From CAZCFB01 sp964511535 (lineage in GTDB: Bacteria; Myxococcota_A; Polyangia; GCA-2747355; CAZCFB01), in NCBI GenBank assembly GCA_964511535.1, contig CAZEFW010000172.1, positions 1 to 20,272 on the forward strand: a DNA stretch of 20,272 bases. Reading direction: 5' to 3'. Positions 13,101-19,552 of the stretch are shown here, piece after piece. Position 1 is the first letter of the stretch; each line of letters starts with the position of its first letter. The position numbers were made by a program, and so were the translations under genes. A model generated the notes under the pieces. That model ran no database searches, was not told the origin of the DNA, and worked only from the letters and a program-made list of their open reading frames with translations.

Positions 13101-14618
13101 TCAGTAGTTGCAGCTGACCCGGGCGGAGAAGAGCTTGAAACTGTTGGCGCCCACTTTCTTGGCTGACCAGACCACGTCCCAGTTGCGCAATTTCGAGGTG
13201 GCGATGAGATTCTGAGTCCGCTGAACCTGCACGCGCGTCGGGGTGTTGGTCTGCACCGGCAGCGAGGATTCCCACCACAGGCCGCCCTTCATGCGGCTGC
13301 GGAAGACGAGGGAATTGCCTTTCGCGTTGACGATGGCCTGATGGTAGGCGTCTCCGTCGAAGCTCGGCCTGTCGCCCGGGCCCCGGTCGTTGGGGACCGA
13401 AGAGGCCCACAAGGTGACGCGGGGCACGGTGCCGTCATGTCCGGTGAAGGCAAGCCCCTGGGTGCTGAAGGAGGTGCCCGACCCGGTCATCACGTTGAGC
13501 TTCTTGAACTCCTTGGCGTCCGGGAACAGATGCCCCCAGGCCTTGCTGCCAATGGAGTAGACGTTGAGGTGGATATGGTTGGGGTTGGTGGAGTAGTGGG
13601 CCAGCTGAAGCTGCTGGTTGTTGACGAGACGCAAAGACAGGTGGTGGCCGTAGCTCGTGGCTGGCGAGGTGGTCTTCGGGTGCGCAGGCACCTTGCCGGC
13701 CGGAAGGTTGACGGTCGCCTTGATCCGGTCCCCCGCGTCCTCTGCATCGAAGAGCACCAGGCGCACGTTGCTTGAGCTGGTCTGATAAGCCACCCAGAAC
13801 TGCCCTGCCTTGGCCGCCGGCGCCGCCTCCAGGTAGCGCGCGATGCCGGCGTCCTGGTCCAGGTTCACGGTCACGGGCTTTGCGTTGTTGGCCAGCAGCG
13901 CGCGGATTTTGGTCTTGGTGGTGATCTTCGAGGCGTAGAAGATCACCTCGTGGTACTTGGTGCCGGTCGCAGTGTTTCCGACGATGGCGGTCTCGTCCCC
14001 GCCGTCCTTGGCGGCAGCCACGGAGGAGACGCTCCACTGGCCGCTGGGCAGCAGGTAGCCCCAGAACATCTTGGCGCTGGTGTTGGCGCCCACGCCCCAG
14101 CTGGCCAGGTGGTGCTTCTTCAGGGGGACGAGCCTGAAGTCGAAGTCATGGTTGAAGTCGGAGGAGTAGGGCACCGGCTTGAATGCAGTGAGCTTGCACT
14201 TGTTGGTGGTGGTGCCGGGCATGTCCGGCCCCTTGTCCAGCTGAGGCGGGGTTCCCTGGTCCTTCTTGGGCGGCGCGCCCTTGTCCAGCGGCGGCTTGAC
14301 GCCCTTGTCCTGCTTGGTTGTGTTGCCCTTGTCAGGCGGCTTGGTGCTGCCGGTGTCCTTCTTGGTGGTGCTGCCGGTGTCCTTCTTGGTGGTGCTGCCC
14401 TTGTCAGGCGGCTTGGTGCTGCCGGTGTCCTTCTTGGTCGCCGGGGGCCAGTCAGGGCGCACACCCTGGAAGCACTTGCCTTCGCCGCCGACCTTGTCGC
14501 AGTACCACCCCTTGCCGCAGGGGCACTTGAAGCCGCCCATGTTATCGAAGTGCGGCTCGAAGCAGGCGCCCAGGCCGAGGGCCAGGAGCGCCGTTGCCAG
14601 CGTCATCACGAGCCGCAT
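13101..14618 (-). CDS. Cys-motif lipoprotein with octapeptide linker
   Basis: This 505-aa protein starts at ATG 14618, 2 bp after the TPR gene's stop, with GGAG 8 nt upstream inside that gene. It has a lipobox (LGAC, Cys19), FEPHFDNMGG, and the shared motif FKCPCGKGWYC (30-40). Nine octapeptides of pattern xTxKxDxG (59-130, for example STTKKDTG, STKPPDKG) form a stalk. The C-terminal domain (about 140-505) is homologous to that of the following gene: compare AGIARYLEAAPAAKAGQFWV with AGLGRYLTATPGRTAGQFFV, and LVFRSRMKGGLWWES with VTFRSRQAGGRWGKS. Cys141 and Cys503 (VSCNY) mirror the paralogue. The pair arose by tandem duplication with gain or loss of the linker. Likely surface beta-propeller-like binding protein; no family is recognised. 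Confidence 0.82.
   Translation of the reverse strand: MRLVMTLATALLALGLGACFEPHFDNMGGFKCPCGKGWYCDKVGGEGKCFQGVRPDWPPATKKDTGSTKPPDKGSTTKKDTGSTTKKDTGSTKPPDKGNTTKQDKGVKPPLDKGAPPKKDQGTPPQLDKGPDMPGTTTNKCKLTAFKPVPYSSDFNHDFDFRLVPLKKHHLASWGVGANTSAKMFWGYLLPSGQWSVSSVAAAKDGGDETAIVGNTATGTKYHEVIFYASKITTKTKIRALLANNAKPVTVNLDQDAGIARYLEAAPAAKAGQFWVAYQTSSSNVRLVLFDAEDAGDRIKATVNLPAGKVPAHPKTTSPATSYGHHLSLRLVNNQQLQLAHYSTNPNHIHLNVYSIGSKAWGHLFPDAKEFKKLNVMTGSGTSFSTQGLAFTGHDGTVPRVTLWASSVPNDRGPGDRPSFDGDAYHQAIVNAKGNSLVFRSRMKGGLWWESSLPVQTNTPTRVQVQRTQNLIATSKLRNWDVVWSAKKVGANSFKLFSARVSCNY
14229..14444 (-). repeat. Nine 24-bp repeats encoding octapeptide stalk
   Basis: Nine in-frame 24-bp units encode residues 59-130 as octapeptides ending in (K/T/Q)G, with Lys and Asp at fixed places. 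A 43-bp segment recurs exactly 72 bp apart (14324-14366 and 14396-14438), so the array grew by three-unit duplication. Copy number is likely to vary between strains. Confidence 0.85.
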
Positions 14619-14620
14619 GA

Positions 14621-15445
14621 TCAGAACTCCAGCCCCGCCCCCACCACTGCGCCGCCCGGCACCGGCGCCGGCGTGATCCAGGCCTGCCGCTCGCCCCCCA
14701 CCACGCCGGTGGCGTCCAGGATCAGCATGGTCGCCCCGGCGGCCAGCACGATGCCGCCGGCCAGGTAGCTCACCACCGCCACGCTGTCGTAGGTGCGCCC
14801 CTGGTCCATCAGCTCATCGGCCTCCTGGCCTGTCATGGTGCGTTCGTGAAATGCTCGCTCCACGTCGGACGCCTTGCCCATGGCCATGGCGCCGAACAGC
14901 ACGCCCATGCCGAGCCCGGCCACCCCGACGCCGGTGGCGACCCAGCCCGGGATCCAGAGCGGTCCGTGGGGGGTCTCCTCCTTTGCCGCGGGCGTCGGCT
15001 TCGGCGCGGGCGTTGGCTTCGGCGCCAGCGTTGGCTTCGGCTTCGCCGCGGGCGTTGGCTTTGGCGCTGGCTTCGACGCCGGCTCGGCTTGCTTCCGCCT
15101 GGCGATGAGCCGCTTCAGGTTGGCGATGCGCGCCCGGACCTGGGCCTCGTTGGGCGGGCTGTGCTGCAGGAACTCCTCGTACAGCTTGACCGCCTCGTCA
15201 TGCTGTCCCAGCCCCTCGTGGCAGCGGCCCATGTTGTACAACAGGGCGTGTCTCTTGCTGTAACCATACGATTTTTTGAACAGTTCAAGCGCGTCCAGGT
15301 AGTTGGACGAGCTATACAATTCCGAGCCGAGCTTGTAGTACTTCTTGGCCAGCTCGTCGTCAGTCTCGGTCTGCGCCGCGGCGGGCAAAGCCACCAGCAG
15401 CGCCGCCGAAATCAGCACGACTCGGGGGACAGTTTTCCGGACCAC
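14621..15445 (-). CDS. TPR protein with Pro/Lys linker and two TM segments
   Basis: This 274-aa protein starts at GTG 15445, with GGTGGAGG 6 nt upstream. The signal peptide is cleaved near AAA-Q25. A TPR-like helical domain occupies about 30-115 (YYKLGSELYSSSNYLDALEL, HALLYNMGRCHEGLGQHDEA). A Lys/Pro/Ala linker follows (about 117-157, repeats of APKPTP), then two hydrophobic segments (about 164-190 and 221-245) with a short acidic loop between, and a C-terminus ending LEF. The topology suggests a periplasmic TPR domain anchored in the inner membrane, able to recruit other envelope proteins. It is the first gene of the five-gene operon. The start codon lies inside an 8-bp hairpin with the Shine-Dalgarno in its loop, so translation may be regulated. 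No specific function is known. Confidence 0.85.
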   Translation of the reverse strand: MVRKTVPRVVLISAALLVALPAAAQTETDDELAKKYYKLGSELYSSSNYLDALELFKKSYGYSKRHALLYNMGRCHEGLGQHDEAVKLYEEFLQHSPPNEAQVRARIANLKRLIARRKQAEPASKPAPKPTPAAKPKPTLAPKPTPAPKPTPAAKEETPHGPLWIPGWVATGVGVAGLGMGVLFGAMAMGKASDVERAFHERTMTGQEADELMDQGRTYDSVAVVSYLAGGIVLAAGATMLILDATGVVGGERQAWITPAPVPGGAVVGAGLEF

Positions 15446-15470
15446 GGGACGCCTCCACCTGTGTCCCGTG
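15443..15470 (-). promoter_or_regulatory. Start-codon hairpin with Shine-Dalgarno in loop
   Basis: On the minus strand CACGGGAC (15470-15463) pairs perfectly with GTCCCGTG (15450-15443) across a 12-nt loop that contains GGTGGAGG. The last three bases of the second arm are the GTG start codon. This geometry could hide the start codon and control translation of the first gene, and by coupling the whole operon. The pairing is seen; the function is inferred. Confidence 0.55.
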
Positions 15471-15491
15471 ACTCTAACATGATCTGGTGAT

Positions 15492-16961
15492 TTAGCCGCT
15501 GAAGCGCAGCCCCAGCACGTAGCGCTCCCACTTCTTCTTGAAGGCGGTCATGTCCCGGCCGTCCGGGCCGAGGATGGCCCGCAGGGTCTTGAGCCCGGTG
15601 GGATCCGTTTCGCGGTCGCGGAAGAAGCGGTGGTAGTACTTGTGCAGCAGTCCCTGCTCCTGCAGGTAGTACAGCAGATAGCGCGCCTGGGCGTAGTTGG
15701 TGCCCGGGTCCATGTCGTAGAACTGGTGCGAGGTGGTGCCGGTGAGGGTCTCGAACGACGGCACCTTGCCCGCCTTGATGGCGCGCTTCAGCCCGGCCAG
15801 GCGCCAGTTGGTCAGGCCGATGATGTGGCCGTCCCGGGTGGAGGACTGCTCGTAGAGCGAGCCGAGCCCCTCGTTGAACCAGGCCGGGCAGTTGGGAAAG
15901 TTGGCCTCGATGTACGGGTGCACCAGCTCGTGCACCAGGGTGCCGCCGCCGAGCCCGATGTTCATCATCATCATGTTGCGCTGGCTGGAGTAGAAGCCGT
16001 AGGGGGTGTCGGCCTGCTTGCCGAACTCCCGCCGGGTGGCCCGGTTGTAGCTGTCGAGGTCCCGGAACAGCCAGACCGTGATCACGCGGTCAGGATCCCG
16101 CTTGAAATACGCCTTGCGCAGCCGCGCCACGGTGCGCCGCACGGTGTCGGTGGCGTACAGGTTGACCATCTCCGGCTCGCTGTTGCCCACCACCACGAAG
16201 GGCGGCTCCACCCGCAGGGTGAACTCCGCCGGCAGGGTCGGCCGCAGCCGCTGCACCGCCTGGGCCAGGTCCGCCGGGGTCACGCCCCCCGGGCGCCGCG
16301 GCGGCGGGGCGATCTTCTCCGCGTCCAGCCGCATGCGGATCACGGTCCAGCGATCCTTCTTGTACTTCAGCGGCCAGAGGGAGAGGAAGGCAGCGCGCTT
16401 CATGCGGAGGTAGGCGCCCTTTTCGGCCGCCGGCTCGTGGTACAGCACCTCGTCCTTTTTGGCGTCGTAGCCCAGGACGAGCCTGAAGTGCTCGGTGGTG
16501 TTCGGCTTGCCGTTGTAGCGGGTGCAGACGATGGAGGGCACGCCCGCGCGCAGGTCCCGGTGCATGGCGGCGAACAGCCGGTCGAGCTGCGCGGTCGCCT
16601 TCTTCGCCTCCACCCTGTGCCACACCTTGCCCGGGGAAAACCCAAGGGTCCGAAGGGCCCGGACCATGTCCTTGGTATAGGCGCCGCGACCGCTGGCCGG
16701 GGACACGCCGGTCAGCGCGAACACGTCGTCCTGGGTGGCCATCACGCCCCGGTGGCGCAGGAACATCTCCACGCACGCCTCGCCGCAAAAGTCCGGCCGC
16801 TGCTTGACGTGGGGCACGCCCTGGATCTTGACCGACGTGAGCTCCAGGCGCTCCACCGGCAGCGGGGCCGCCGGACGACCAGGCGCCGCACCAGGCTGGG
16901 AGCAAGCCGCGAGGCACAACGGAAAGAACGGCAAAACAACACGAAGCGGGGTCACGGCCAT
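15492..16961 (-). CDS. Dual-peptidase lipoprotein: C39-like cysteine peptidase plus gluzincin
   Basis: This 489-aa protein has a lipobox (LAAC, Cys20). Residues about 45-210 match C39-type papain-fold peptidases: Q54 and Cys59 in QRPDFCGEAC, His158 in TEHFRLVLGYD, and YHEP (174-177) where Asp is more usual. Residues about 235-480 form a DUF1570/peptidase-MA-like zinc metallopeptidase: HELVH (His344, Glu345, His348) and the third ligand Glu364 in WFNEGLG. Both active sites look complete, apart from the Asp-to-Glu change in the first. C39 domains often clip leader peptides or bind peptides; the substrate here is unknown. It ends 46 bp upstream of the five-gene operon and could supply processing of its products. 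No strong Shine-Dalgarno is seen before ATG 16961. Confidence 0.85.
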   Translation of the reverse strand: MAVTPLRVVLPFFPLCLAACSQPGAAPGRPAAPLPVERLELTSVKIQGVPHVKQRPDFCGEACVEMFLRHRGVMATQDDVFALTGVSPASGRGAYTKDMVRALRTLGFSPGKVWHRVEAKKATAQLDRLFAAMHRDLRAGVPSIVCTRYNGKPNTTEHFRLVLGYDAKKDEVLYHEPAAEKGAYLRMKRAAFLSLWPLKYKKDRWTVIRMRLDAEKIAPPPRRPGGVTPADLAQAVQRLRPTLPAEFTLRVEPPFVVVGNSEPEMVNLYATDTVRRTVARLRKAYFKRDPDRVITVWLFRDLDSYNRATRREFGKQADTPYGFYSSQRNMMMMNIGLGGGTLVHELVHPYIEANFPNCPAWFNEGLGSLYEQSSTRDGHIIGLTNWRLAGLKRAIKAGKVPSFETLTGTTSHQFYDMDPGTNYAQARYLLYYLQEQGLLHKYYHRFFRDRETDPTGLKTLRAILGPDGRDMTAFKKKWERYVLGLRFSG

Positions 16962-17000
16962 GTTACGCGAGAAGACGTTTCACCCCTTCCCGGCCATCCC

Positions 17001-17056
17001 ATTCTGTCATTTTGTCATTTCGTCGTTTCGTCGTTTCGTCGTTTTGTCATTCCGTC
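17001..17056. repeat. Seven-unit octamer tandem array
   Basis: Seven 8-bp units in the order ATTCTGTC, ATTTTGTC, ATTTCGTC, GTTTCGTC (twice), GTTTTGTC, ATTCCGTC give the consensus RTTYYGTC. The first unit differs from the ATTCTGGC unit of the array at 63-138 by a single base. The last unit runs into the stop codon of the SDR gene and into the hairpin at 17052-17078. The 8-bp period does not keep a reading frame. Confidence 0.88.
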
Positions 17057-17078
17057 AGTCCTCCTCGAGGACTGACGG
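17052..17078 (-). terminator. 12-bp perfect hairpin over the SDR stop codon
   Basis: Bases 17052-17063 and 17067-17078 are perfect inverted complements (12 bp) with a CTC loop. The minus-strand stop codon (17055-17057) and the last seven sense codons of the SDR lie within it. The transcript then continues into the A/C-rich octamer array rather than a U-run. This matches the arrangement at 141-192. Confidence 0.65.
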
Positions 17079-17921
17079 CCTCACCGCCAGGTGAAATCCG
17101 TCGAACGCCGCCGACCGGTCATGGTCCAGCATGGGCCACAGCGCGCTGGCCAGGGGCGCGCCGCCGTCCACCTGCAGTACGGCCCCCGTGATGAACGCCG
17201 CCGCATCGCTGAGCAGGAAGCAGATGGCGGCGCTCACCTCCGCCTCGCTGCCCAGGCGCTTGAGCGGCACGCTCTGCTTCAGCTTCGGGATCATGGCCCG
17301 CGCCGCGCCCTTGTAGGTGTCCAGCCCCGACGACGCGATCCAGCCCGGCGCCACGGCGTTGACGCGCACCCCGGCCGGGGCCCACTCCACCGCGGCGGTG
17401 TGCGTGAAGTTGACCATGCCGGCCCGGGCCGCCCCCGAGTGGCCCATGCCCGGCATGCCGCGCCAGAAGTCGGCCACCAGGTTGACCACCGCCCCGCCAT
17501 GAGCGGCCATGCAGGCGTTGAACAGCTCCCGCGCCATCAAAAACCCGCCCACCAGGTTGGTGCGCAGCACCGTCTCGAACCCCTTCTGGCTGATGGCTGC
17601 CAGGGGCGCCGGGAACTGGCCGCCCGCGTTGTTCACCAGCGCGGCCACCGGCCCGTGCGCCTCGACCACGCCGGCCACGGCCTCGCTCACCGCGGCCTCG
17701 TCCCTTATGTCCAGGGGCAATGTCTCGGCGGCCCCGCCGTCCGCGGCGATCTCGGCGGCCACCGCGTCCAGCTTCTCCGCTGTGCGCCCCACCAGCACCA
17801 CCCGGGCGCCCAGGCTCGCCAGCTCGTGGGCCGTGCAGCGACCGATGCCGCTGCCGCCGCCGGTGACGATGATGGTCTGCTCCTCGAAGGTCCCTCGCCT
17901 GAAGATGCTCCGGTATGCCAT
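17055..17921 (-). CDS. SDR oxidoreductase, trans-2-enoyl-CoA reductase (PECR)-like
   Basis: This 288-aa cytoplasmic short-chain dehydrogenase/reductase has the cofactor loop TGGGSGIG (residues 20-27), LVNNAGG (95-101) and the C-terminal VAPGWI and ITGAVLQVDGG motifs. The usual catalytic Tyr-x-x-x-Lys is replaced by HSGAARAG (161-168). This replacement is typical of peroxisomal trans-2-enoyl-CoA reductase-like and some citronellol-dehydrogenase-like SDRs, so the enzyme is probably active on enoyl- or acyl-type substrates and should not be read as defective. Arg48 at the end of strand 2 (VVLVGRTAEK) favours NADPH. The last codons lie in a 12-bp hairpin. It is the only clearly metabolic enzyme here apart from the esterases. 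The exact substrate is uncertain. Confidence 0.9.
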   Translation of the reverse strand: MAYRSIFRRGTFEEQTIIVTGGGSGIGRCTAHELASLGARVVLVGRTAEKLDAVAAEIAADGGAAETLPLDIRDEAAVSEAVAGVVEAHGPVAALVNNAGGQFPAPLAAISQKGFETVLRTNLVGGFLMARELFNACMAAHGGAVVNLVADFWRGMPGMGHSGAARAGMVNFTHTAAVEWAPAGVRVNAVAPGWIASSGLDTYKGAARAMIPKLKQSVPLKRLGSEAEVSAAICFLLSDAAAFITGAVLQVDGGAPLASALWPMLDHDRSAAFDGFHLAVRPSVLEED

Positions 17922-17945
17922 GTCGTCATCTTACCCGACGCGGCG

Positions 17946-17951
17946 TACAAT
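17946..17951 (+). promoter_or_regulatory. Candidate -10 box for the lipase-like gene
   Basis: TACAAT matches TATAAT at five of six positions and lies 30 bp upstream of ATG 17982, in the 60-bp gap to the divergent SDR gene. No good -35 box is seen at 16-18 bp spacing, so this may need an activator or may be chance. Confidence 0.4.
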
Positions 17952-17981
17952 GGCCGCCGTCCAGACGTAAGGGAGGTCCCC

Positions 17982-19430
17982 ATGTCGCCCCGCTCACTGT
18001 CCCCGCTGCTCGCGCTCCTGCTGCTCACCGCCTGCTCCGACGCCCTAAATGACGTTGCCCTGCATGACGCCGCCCTGCAAGACGCGGCTCTGCATGACGC
18101 GGCTCTAAATGACGCGGCTCAATTGGACACGGGTAAGCCCGATGCCTTCGTGGCTCCGTTCTCCCCGGCGGTGTGCGGGGCCAAGGCGTACAGCTGGCTC
18201 CCCCCCGGCAGCCTGGGAAAGGTGCTGTCCAGCCAGCGCAACGCCACCTTCTCCCTGCCGAAGGCCGCGCTGGAGACCCTGCTCAAGCTCACAGACTTCA
18301 AGGACGTGGTGAAGGTGAAGTACGACGTGGAGGTCTACCTGTTCCGCTACGAGACCCAGGACCGGGGCAAGAAGGTGGAGGCCACCGGGGCCATGGCGTT
18401 CCCGAAGCTCGAAGCCGGCAAGACGATGACCCCGCCCTCGGTGCTCTGGCTGCACGGCACCAGCGGCTTTTCGGACAAGTGCGCGCCGACCCGCAAGATC
18501 ACCGAGGCGGCGGCCCCGGCGGCGCTCATGGCCGCCCAGGGGTACATCGGCATCGCGCCGGACTTTATCGGCATGACCGGCTTCGGCGCCGCCTCCACCA
18601 CCTTCCACCCCTACGTGGTGGCCGAACCCACCGCCATCGCCTCGCTGGACGCGGTGCGCGCGGCGGAGGCCATCGTCGAAAAGGAGTCCGCCCAGATCTC
18701 CCCGTCGAAGAAGCTGGTGGTGTGGGGGCCGAGCCAGGGCGGTCACGCCACCCTGTCCACGACGCTCTACGCGCCGTACTACCTGCCGAGCCACCAGGTC
18801 GTGGCCGCCATGCCGCTCATCGCGCCGGCGGACCTCAAGGCCCAGGGGAAGGCGGCGCTCTCATCCTGGTCCGGCTCCACCGTGATCCTGGCCGGCATCT
18901 TCACGGCGCAGGCGCGCTGGTACGGACATGAGGCCAGGCTGGGGGAGGTGTTCGTCTCGCCCTGGGACAAGCAGCTGATCACGCTGATGGACTCGGTCTG
19001 CTCGGTGAACGAAAAGAAATACAACCTGACCAAGGTGACCGACCTGTACAAGCAGAGCTTCATCGACGCGGTGACCAAGGGCGACTACAGCAAGCACAAG
19101 ACCTGGAGCTGCATGGCGGACGAGAACTCGCTGACCGCCACCTCGGTCAAGGCCAAGGCGCTGCCGCCCATACTCTTCGTGGTGGGCGAAAACGACGAGC
19201 TGGTGGACGCCGCCAGCCAGCGCGCCTCGTTCGACGCCCTGTGCAAGGCGGGCTACAAGATGGAGTACCTCGAGTGCAAGGGCGCCAACCATGTCAACGG
19301 GGCGCTCTGGTCCCTGCCCGAGCAGTTCACCTGGCTCGAGGACCGGCTGGCCGGCAAGGCTCTGACCAGCCCGTGCAAGCGCCCGCCCGCCGTGTGCTGC
19401 AAAGGGACCGACAAGGGGAAGTGCAAGTAG
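17982..19430 (+). CDS. Secretory lipase-like alpha/beta hydrolase lipoprotein
   Basis: This 482-aa protein starts at ATG 17982, fixed by GGGAGGT 4 nt upstream and by the signal peptide. The frame stays open far upstream, but there it is only the antisense of the SDR gene. The lipobox is LTAC (Cys18). A pentapeptide DAALx repeat linker occupies about 20-48. The alpha/beta hydrolase domain shows WLHGTSG (156-162), the nucleophile elbow GPSQGG (Ser251), the acid Asp405 in VGENDELVD and the base His437 in GANHVNG, a complete triad. GxSxG with Q and this lid-sized insertion resemble the secretory lipase (LIP) family. A Cys-rich tail (CKRPPAVCCKGTDKGKCK) follows. It should hydrolyse lipids or esters at the cell surface. 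Confidence 0.9.
   Translation: MSPRSLSPLLALLLLTACSDALNDVALHDAALQDAALHDAALNDAAQLDTGKPDAFVAPFSPAVCGAKAYSWLPPGSLGKVLSSQRNATFSLPKAALETLLKLTDFKDVVKVKYDVEVYLFRYETQDRGKKVEATGAMAFPKLEAGKTMTPPSVLWLHGTSGFSDKCAPTRKITEAAAPAALMAAQGYIGIAPDFIGMTGFGAASTTFHPYVVAEPTAIASLDAVRAAEAIVEKESAQISPSKKLVVWGPSQGGHATLSTTLYAPYYLPSHQVVAAMPLIAPADLKAQGKAALSSWSGSTVILAGIFTAQARWYGHEARLGEVFVSPWDKQLITLMDSVCSVNEKKYNLTKVTDLYKQSFIDAVTKGDYSKHKTWSCMADENSLTATSVKAKALPPILFVVGENDELVDAASQRASFDALCKAGYKMEYLECKGANHVNGALWSLPEQFTWLEDRLAGKALTSPCKRPPAVCCKGTDKGKCK
18051..18125 (+). repeat. Five 15-bp repeats encoding DAALx linker
   Basis: Five in-frame 15-bp units (18051-18125) encode variants of D-A-A-L-x (DVALH, DAALQ, DAALH, DAALN, DAAQL) just after the lipobox. 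The later copies share GACGCGGCTC at the DNA level, so they expanded recently. The segment acts as a stalk between the lipid anchor and the hydrolase. Confidence 0.85.
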
Positions 19431-19468
19431 GGCGTGGCGCCTGAAGTTGGTGCCAACATCACAGAATC

Positions 19469-19497
19469 TTGACAGATCCGTGTATCCCCTCTTAACT
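19469..19497 (+). promoter_or_regulatory. Promoter upstream of the Cys-rich lipoprotein gene
   Basis: A perfect -35 TTGACA (19469-19474) is followed, after 17 bp, by TTAACT (19492-19497), a weak -10. The surrounding 19458-19552 is the most AT-rich stretch at this end. A small inverted repeat GTTGG/CCAAC (19446-19457) lies upstream and could be an operator. The site lies 55 bp before the start codon. Confidence 0.5.
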
Positions 19498-19552
19498 GGA
19501 TTCGAATTCAACTGGAATACGGCTTATCCACAACCTGATCAAGGAGTGAAAA

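Noticed and set aside
17055..17921. SDR judged inactive because YxxxK is missing.
   Set aside because: Loss of Tyr with HSGAARAG is characteristic of PECR-like SDRs, so this is family-typical.
17091..17981. A 297-codon upstream extension of the lipase-like gene.
   Set aside because: This part is the antisense of the SDR gene. The signal peptide, lipobox and Shine-Dalgarno begin at 17982.
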